Below are positions 58,704 through 64,000 of a stretch of DNA of 64,000 nucleotides, in pieces. The stretch spans positions 22,451,730-22,515,729 of the forward strand of contig NC_082697.1 in assembly GCF_949987515.2 (NCBI RefSeq), given 5' to 3'. The notes below the pieces were generated by a model. The model ran no database searches, was not told where the DNA came from, and saw only the letters and a program-made list of their open reading frames with translations. The translations under genes were made by a program, and so were the position numbers. How positions within the stretch are numbered: position 1 is the stretch's first letter; each line of letters begins with the position of its first letter. The stretch comes from Delphinus delphis (Eukaryota; Chordata; Mammalia; Artiodactyla; Delphinidae).

Positions 58704-59590
58704 CTGTGGGACAGACGGGGATCAGCGGGGCAAGCAGGGCAGAGGCTTGTCCTGCACCCCATCCCAAGTACTGTCTCCTAGCTCTGCCAGCCCTCGTTGG
58801 CTTCCCTTGAGGCCTGGTCTTACTCTCCTGTTCCCAGGGTCGGGTCAGTATCTGTATGAGCGAATGAACCCAGTTCCTGATTACTCCTGGCCCTGATGGT
58901 GGAGAGCTTTGGGAGAGAGAGACAGTCCTATCATGAGAGTGGGTCCTGCACACACATGGGGACTGAGGCCTTCGCCACCACTGAAGGGCTACAGGGAGGA
59001 GGCAGGATCACTTCCAGGTGGGTGTGATTCCAGAATCCGTGTGCTTTCTAGCCCATCATTCTGTTCTCTGACAGCACATTCCTTATCAGGACTTCCCCAG
59101 TGAACACCCAAACCCCTACCGGTCCTAGAGACAAACACTCGCCACTGTCCTCCACCCCTGGGGGTTACACCACCCCTGCCAGATGGAAAGAGGCTCCACA
59201 GGAAAAGCTGCTGCCTAGCGGCAAGGGTGAAGGAGAGGGAAACCCACCAAGTGTCATGGTGGTTATTTCTTTAGTTCTTACCTTGACTGTCTTCTTAGAT
59301 ATAGAGTATGTTGTATATAAATAAATCAGTGCCAACTGATTTTTAACTTTCATGTGGTTGTTTTTACATAGAGTTCACTTTTCTATTTCAGAAGGTAGTA
59401 GAGCTCTGAAAGGACCATTCCTGGCCCTTTTCCTGTGCTAGGCACTGACACACACCACTGTCATCTTTCCAATGCCATGAGGAAGCAGCACCTTCTCCAT
59501 GTTAGAGAGGCGGTCACAGAGGCTTAGAGGCTAATCCAGCTGGGGATCTGGCTGGAAGACCCACTGTGGAGGAAGAAGAATCACACTCAC
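58704..59590. other. DLGAP4 intron, no clear feature
   Basis: Unique; MIR-like at 59430-59540 (AATGCCATGAGGAAGCAGCA, GGCGGTCACAGAGGCTTAG). Confidence 0.5.
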
Positions 59591-59676
59591 CAAGTTTTGC
59601 TCACAGAGGCCCCGGAACTGCTGGAATTTCTGTGACATCAGTAGCTGGGCACTGCCCACAGCACTGAGGACTTTCC
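59591..59676 (-). CDS. DLGAP4: DLGAP4 antepenultimate coding exon (GKAP domain)
   Basis: Part of the conserved GKAP/SAPAP homology domain of a postsynaptic scaffold that links PSD-95 to Shank. After a CTTAG acceptor (AG at 59677-59678) the exon completes a Gly codon and reads KVLSAVGSAQLLMSQKFQQF then RGLCEQNL, followed by a GTGAGT donor. Phase 1 in, phase 0 out; 86 bases. SAVGSAQLLMSQKF is a signature of the SAPAP family. Confidence 0.93.
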
Positions 59677-59869
59677 CTAAGACTGAGAAAGAGAAGGTGG
59701 AAAAGACTGAGCAGAGCACAGGGTCTGCTGGGGTGGAACACAGGATCAGGGTCATGGCTTCCACCTCCCCTCCCCGCATTAGGACACCAATCATCATTTG
59801 GTGATGGCAGTCAGTCTTCATTTTATTTACACATTAACCCACTCTCACTGTGAAAAATGCACACCAGAC

Positions 59870-61670
59870 ACATAAAGTGAGCCCCATCCCCTAGTTGCTA
59901 AGGACATTTTATGGCAATAAATTTAAAAACTAAGTTTAAATGGAAAAAATTTTCAGGAAAACATAAATTACTATCATAGACTCAAGAAGAAATAGAAAAT
60001 CTGATTAGGCCAATAACTGTTTTAAAAAACTGAAGGAGGAGTTAAAAATCTTCCCCAGAAAAAGGAACCAGGCCTATGTAGTTTTACAGGTGTGGTTTTA
60101 CAAAACCTTCCAGGAATAGATAATCCTTGTTTTATACATTCAAATTCTTCCTGAGAGTAAATAAACAGAAAATGACAGCAAATTTCAGGAGCCTGAGAGA
60201 ACATAGGACATGCCAAGAATAGGGCACTTTCATTATGAACATAAAAGTCTTAAAGCAAAGAGAATCCAACAGAAGCGTTCACCATGAAGTGTTCAGTGGT
60301 CTACTTACACAGTGGTCTACTTACAGCAGCTCATGAAGGAGGAATTCCACCTCATTCAGAAATTATTAGTTATTAAAAAGGAACCAACACAGGAGCTAAA
60401 CATGTTATAGGAGCAGTAAATGGCAGATGCACATTCACCAGATAGTTGTTGCCAGAGAGCAGATGAAAAGTGTGACATTTAGCCACAAATATTTAAACAG
60501 TAGTTCAAAGCAGAGATAAGGTACTCTGAAAAGAGATGCAAGACAATGGAAGGGGATAAAACATGAGCTCTGGAACTAGTGCAAGAGAAAAATCAGGCAT
60601 CACAGAAACAAGGGCCATGATGGACACAGCACAAAGAATAAACCCTGATGAAAACCAATAAGGACAAGGAGGACAGGAATGAAAAAGCTCCTGGCACAAA
60701 ACACTTACACTGCTAGATTAACAAGACAAGGCGTCTTAAATGAATAGCTAAGCTGCTGGGGATAAAATGACCCCCCACCCGCAGAAGGTAGTGGGTATAT
60801 GTGCCTGGCTTGGTCTAAAGTAGGATAGGAGGGCTTCCCTGGTGGTGCAGTGGTTAAGAATCCACCTGCCAATGCAGGGGACGTGGGTTCGATCCCTGGT
60901 CTGGGAGGACCCACATGCTGCGGAGCAACTAGGCCCGTGTGCCACAACTACTGAGCCTGTGCTCTAGAGCCCGTGAGCCACAACTACTGAAGCCCGTGTG
61001 CCACAACTATTGGAACCTGCGCACCTAGAGGCTGTGCTCTGCAACAAGAGAACCCACAGCAATGAGAAGCCTGTGCACAGCAATGAAGACTAGCCTCTGC
61101 TCGCTGCAATTAGAGCAAAGCCCGCACACAGCAACAAAGACCTCAATGCAGCCAAAAATAAAATAATTTTAAAAAAAAAAGTAGGATGGGAATAAGAGGA
61201 AAAGTCTCTCCTGAGAATTCCTAACCATAAGACTGCATTTAGGTACCTTATTTTTTAAGAAATAAAGGAAGCAACTAGATGTATTAAAAAGATGAGACTA
61301 TTTTTAAAAAAGTGACTGAGAGACATGGAGGAGAGAGGGAGACTTAAAATACATCTATCAGAGTTCTAAAAGGACAGAGAGAATGGAAGAAAAGAAATTT
61401 ATTCAGAGAGATGATTCAGAATATGAATAAAGGAACCATCCCAAACTCATTTTATGAAGCTAGATAACCTTGGTACTAAAACAGGACAAGGATGAGAAAG
61501 GAAAATTACCAGCCAAGTAATTCTGCCTTTGAAGAAAGGCAAAATTATTAAATTAGATATTAACAAAAGTACAACAGTGTACTAAAATAATAGAACTCAG
61601 CTGGGTTTATTCTGGTAATACAAGACTGATTCAACATTAGAAAATTCTAATGACTTCTGATTCTGACTAT
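59870..61670 (+). mobile_element. Old L1 ORF2 fragment in DLGAP4 intron, interrupted
   Basis: Sense L1: CTCAAGAAGAAATAGAAAAT, CTGATTAGGCCAATAACTG, later CTCATTTTATGAAGCTAGAT, AATTACCAGCCAAGTAATTC, GGGTTTATTCTGGTAATACA, GATTCAACATTAGAAAAT. Many stops; not functional. The SINE at 60831 interrupts it. 60210-60780 is not clearly L1. Confidence 0.6.
60831..61177 (+). mobile_element. CHR-1-like SINE, full length
   Basis: Sense: GGGCTTCCCTGGTGGTGCAG head, GGGTTCGATCCCTGGTCTGG B box, complete body, AATGCAGCCAAAAATAAAAT tail. Duplication AAAGTAGGATAGGA / AAAGTAGGATGGGA. Confidence 0.95.
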
Positions 61671-61849
61671 GAAAAACCAGTTACTATCAGACAAACTGAA
61701 CCCTCCCATGAAGAAAAATTAAAAAAAATAAAACCTAAATAAGATACCAAAAACAACAAAAAAATCTCTTTCAGGGTATTAAAAAAGTACCAAAGCAACC
61801 AGAATTTGAGAGGCTAAGATGTCAGTGAGAACGGAAACTATATTCAGCC
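61671..61849. other. DLGAP4 intron, no recognised feature
   Basis: Short A-rich interval. Confidence 0.35.
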
Positions 61850-62590
61850 AAGCCTGATATTCTGAACCGCCTTCTACCCCAAGGCATCTCCCAGTTTATA
61901 AGCAGCGCAAGGCTGAGGGGCTAAGAAGCCAAGCAGAAAGTGGTGGTTCAGAGCCTGAGAAGCTAAGCAGAACTTGTGGCAGTTCCATGGGGACAGGGAG
62001 ACCAAAACTGGAATTCGGAGCTACCAGAGGAGACAGGACTTGGGGGAAAGTGCATCAGGCTGAGCAAAGCTTCCAGCAGTCTTAAGATGGGGGAGAAACA
62101 AAAATTGGAGCTCAGTGCCTGCCAAGGAGGAAGGGCTTGGAAATACCCCAGGCTGCAGCTCTGAACCAGCTCAATCCCATATTAGATTAAGTTGGTCTGG
62201 CCCTACTCTAATTGTCTGCAAGAAGCAAAAGTAAATTCGTTCTCAAAGTATAGAAAATCGTCTTCAAAAAAAAAGAAGAAAAAAAAATCATCCTGAGCTT
62301 CAAGTTCTCTCTGTACTTTTCGTATACAGTTTCTGGCATTGAATAAAAATTACCAAGCATGCCACGAGGTAGGACCAAATGACTGCACACCAAAAGAGAA
62401 AAATCAGCAAAAAGTAAAAGAACTATAGGGATGTAGAGGTATAGGACCAGGGCTTTAAAATGACTGTGAATATGTCCCAGAAAATATATGACATGATGAG
62501 GAATTTCAGCAAAGAACCAGAAATCTATCAAAAAGAATCAAATGGAAATTCTAGAACTAAAAAATAGAGTAACTGAAATTAAGACTGCAA
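61850..62590 (+). mobile_element. Probable L1 5'-half remnant
   Basis: ATGGAAATTCTAGAACTAAA with AAATAGAGTAACTGAAATTA resembles old sense L1 ORF1-region sequence; the upstream GAACGGAAACTATATTCAGC and CAGTTTCTGGCATTGAATAA parts fit an L1 5' zone loosely. Confidence 0.45.
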
Positions 62591-64000
62591 TAGACTCTTC
62601 AATAAGTGGTGCTGGGAAAACTGGACAGCTACATGTAAAAGTATGAGATTAGATCACTCCCTAACAACATACACAAAAATAAGCTCAAAATGGATTAAAG
62701 ACCTAAATGTAAGGCCAGAAACTATCAAACTCTTAGAGGAAAACATAGGCAGAACACTCTATGACATGAATCACAGCAAGATCCTTTTTGACCCACCTCC
62801 TAGAGAAATGGAAATAAAAATAAAAATAAACAAATGGGACCTAATGAAACTTCAAAGCTTTTGCACAGCAAAGGAAACCACAAACAAGACAAAAAGACAA
62901 CCCTCAGAATGGGAGAAAATGTGTGCAAATGAAGCAACTGACAAAGGATTAATTCCAAAATTTATAAGCAGCTCATGCAGCTCAATAACAAAAAAACAAA
63001 CAACCCAATCCAAAAATGGGCAGGAGACCTAAATAGACATTTCTCCAAAGAAGATATACAGACTGCCAACAAACACATGAAAGAATGCTCAACATCATTA
63101 ATCATTAGAGAAATGCAAATCAAAACTACAATGAGATATCATCTCACACCCGTCAGAATGGCCATCATCAAAAAATCTAGAAACAATAAATGCTGGCGAG
63201 GGTGTGGAGAAAAGGGAACCCTCTTGCACTGTTGGTGGGAATGTGAATTGGTACAGCCACTATGGAGAACAGTATGGAGGTTCCTTAAAAAACTACAAAT
63301 AGAACTACCATATGACCCAGCAATCCCACTACTGGGCATATACCCTGAGAAAACCATAATTCAAAAAGAGTCATGTACCACAATGTTCACTGCAGCTCTA
63401 TTTACAATAGCCCGGAGATGGAAACAACCTAAGTGTCCATCATCGGATGAATGGATAAAGAAGATGTGGCACATATATACAATGGAATATTACTCAGCCA
63501 TAAAAAGAAACGAAATTGAGTTATTTGTAATGAGATGGATAGACCTAGAGTCTGTCATACAGAGTGAAGTAAGTCAGAAAGAAAAAGACAAATACTGTAT
63601 GCTAACACATATACATGGAATTTAAGAAAAAAAAAAAGTCATGAAGAACCTAGGGGTCAGACAGGAATAAAGACACAGACCTACTAGAGAATGGACTTGA
63701 GGATATGGGGAGCGGGAAGGGTAAGCTGTGACAAAGCGAGAGAGAGGCATGGACATATATACACTACCAAACATAAGGTAGATAGCTAGTGGGAAGCAGC
63801 CGCATAGCACAGGGAGATCAGCTCGGTGATTTGTGACCACCTGGAGGAGTGGGATAGGGAGGGTGGGAGGGAGGGAGACGCAAGAGGGAAAAGATATGGG
63901 AACATATGTATATGTATAGCTGATTCACTTTGTTATAAAGCAGAAACTAACACACCATTGTAAAGCAATTATACTCCAATAAAGATGTAAAAAAAAAAAA
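62590..64000 (+). mobile_element. L1 3' end, 5'-truncated, at window edge
   Basis: About 1.0 kb of ORF2 C-terminal coding plus a 3' UTR ending ACTCCAATAAAGATGTAAAA with poly(A) to the window edge. Recognisable ORF2 segments are [20 protein letters not shown], the Cys-rich [18 protein letters not shown], and [16 protein letters not shown]. The frame is broken by a shift near 62980 and there is no ORF1 or RT domain here, so the copy is dead. Inserted in a DLGAP4 intron, antisense to the gene. Confidence 0.93.

Larger units (their letters stand above)
55630..64000 (-). other. DLGAP4: DLGAP4 3' portion of transcription unit
   Basis: Last three coding exons plus 3' UTR of DLGAP4; all earlier exons lie beyond 64000. 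Introns: 57703-58547, 58704-59590, and the incomplete one from 59677 to the window edge, which is filled with L1 and SINE sequence. The 3' end is inferred from poly(A) signals at 55645-55650 or 55911-55916. Confidence 0.85.

Noticed and set aside
62643..63625. Open frames with clear protein similarity
   Set aside because: They are the C-terminal part of L1 ORF2, frameshifted near 62980 and 5'-truncated, so a dead retrotransposon rather than a host gene.

Overview
This window is mammalian nuclear DNA, almost certainly from a cetacean and probably a toothed whale. The evidence is a dense population of tRNA-derived CHR-type SINEs (more than 30 copies, several CpG-rich and little diverged), cetartiodactyl-type L1 3' ends, and MIR/L2 fossils around three ordinary spliced vertebrate genes. 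There is no bacterial, plasmid or viral gene content.

All three genes lie on the minus strand in the order DLGAP4 - MYL9 - TGIF2 (read 64000 to 1). This is the order I recall for human chromosome 20q11.23. (1) TGIF2 occupies about 1-13.9 kb. A CpG-island promoter with a noncoding first exon ends near 13817, coding exon 2 is at 10030-10221, and the last coding exon begins at 234 and runs off the left edge. (2) MYL9 is complete at about 40.6-48.35 kb: a noncoding exon 1 with CArG elements, three coding exons encoding 172 residues, and a poly(A) signal. (3) The 3' end of DLGAP4 is at about 55.6-64 kb: the last three coding exons (59591-59676, 58548-58703, 57484-57702) and a long 3' UTR. Splice phases match at every internal junction that could be checked.

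Between the genes and in the introns the DNA is mostly retrotransposon debris. The interval 14.4-39.3 kb (TGIF2 upstream to MYL9 downstream) is the richest, with old antisense L1 fragments hit repeatedly by SINEs and younger L1 3' ends. A retroviral-type LTR lies between MYL9 and DLGAP4. The right edge (62.6-64 kb) is a 5'-truncated L1 inside a DLGAP4 intron, with decayed older L1 pieces upstream.

The three genes do not form a pathway. TGIF2 is a TALE-homeodomain repressor of TGF-beta/SMAD-responsive transcription, MYL9 is the smooth-muscle/non-muscle myosin regulatory light chain, and DLGAP4 is a postsynaptic scaffold. I found no convincing undescribed gene system. The observations most worth a second look are retrotransposition structures: an L1-derived fold-back inside a perfect 16-bp target duplication, a 33-bp L1 insertion, two SINEs with possible 3' read-through tails, and one target motif present in three copies. 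The MYL9 exon 3 splice donor is also atypical.
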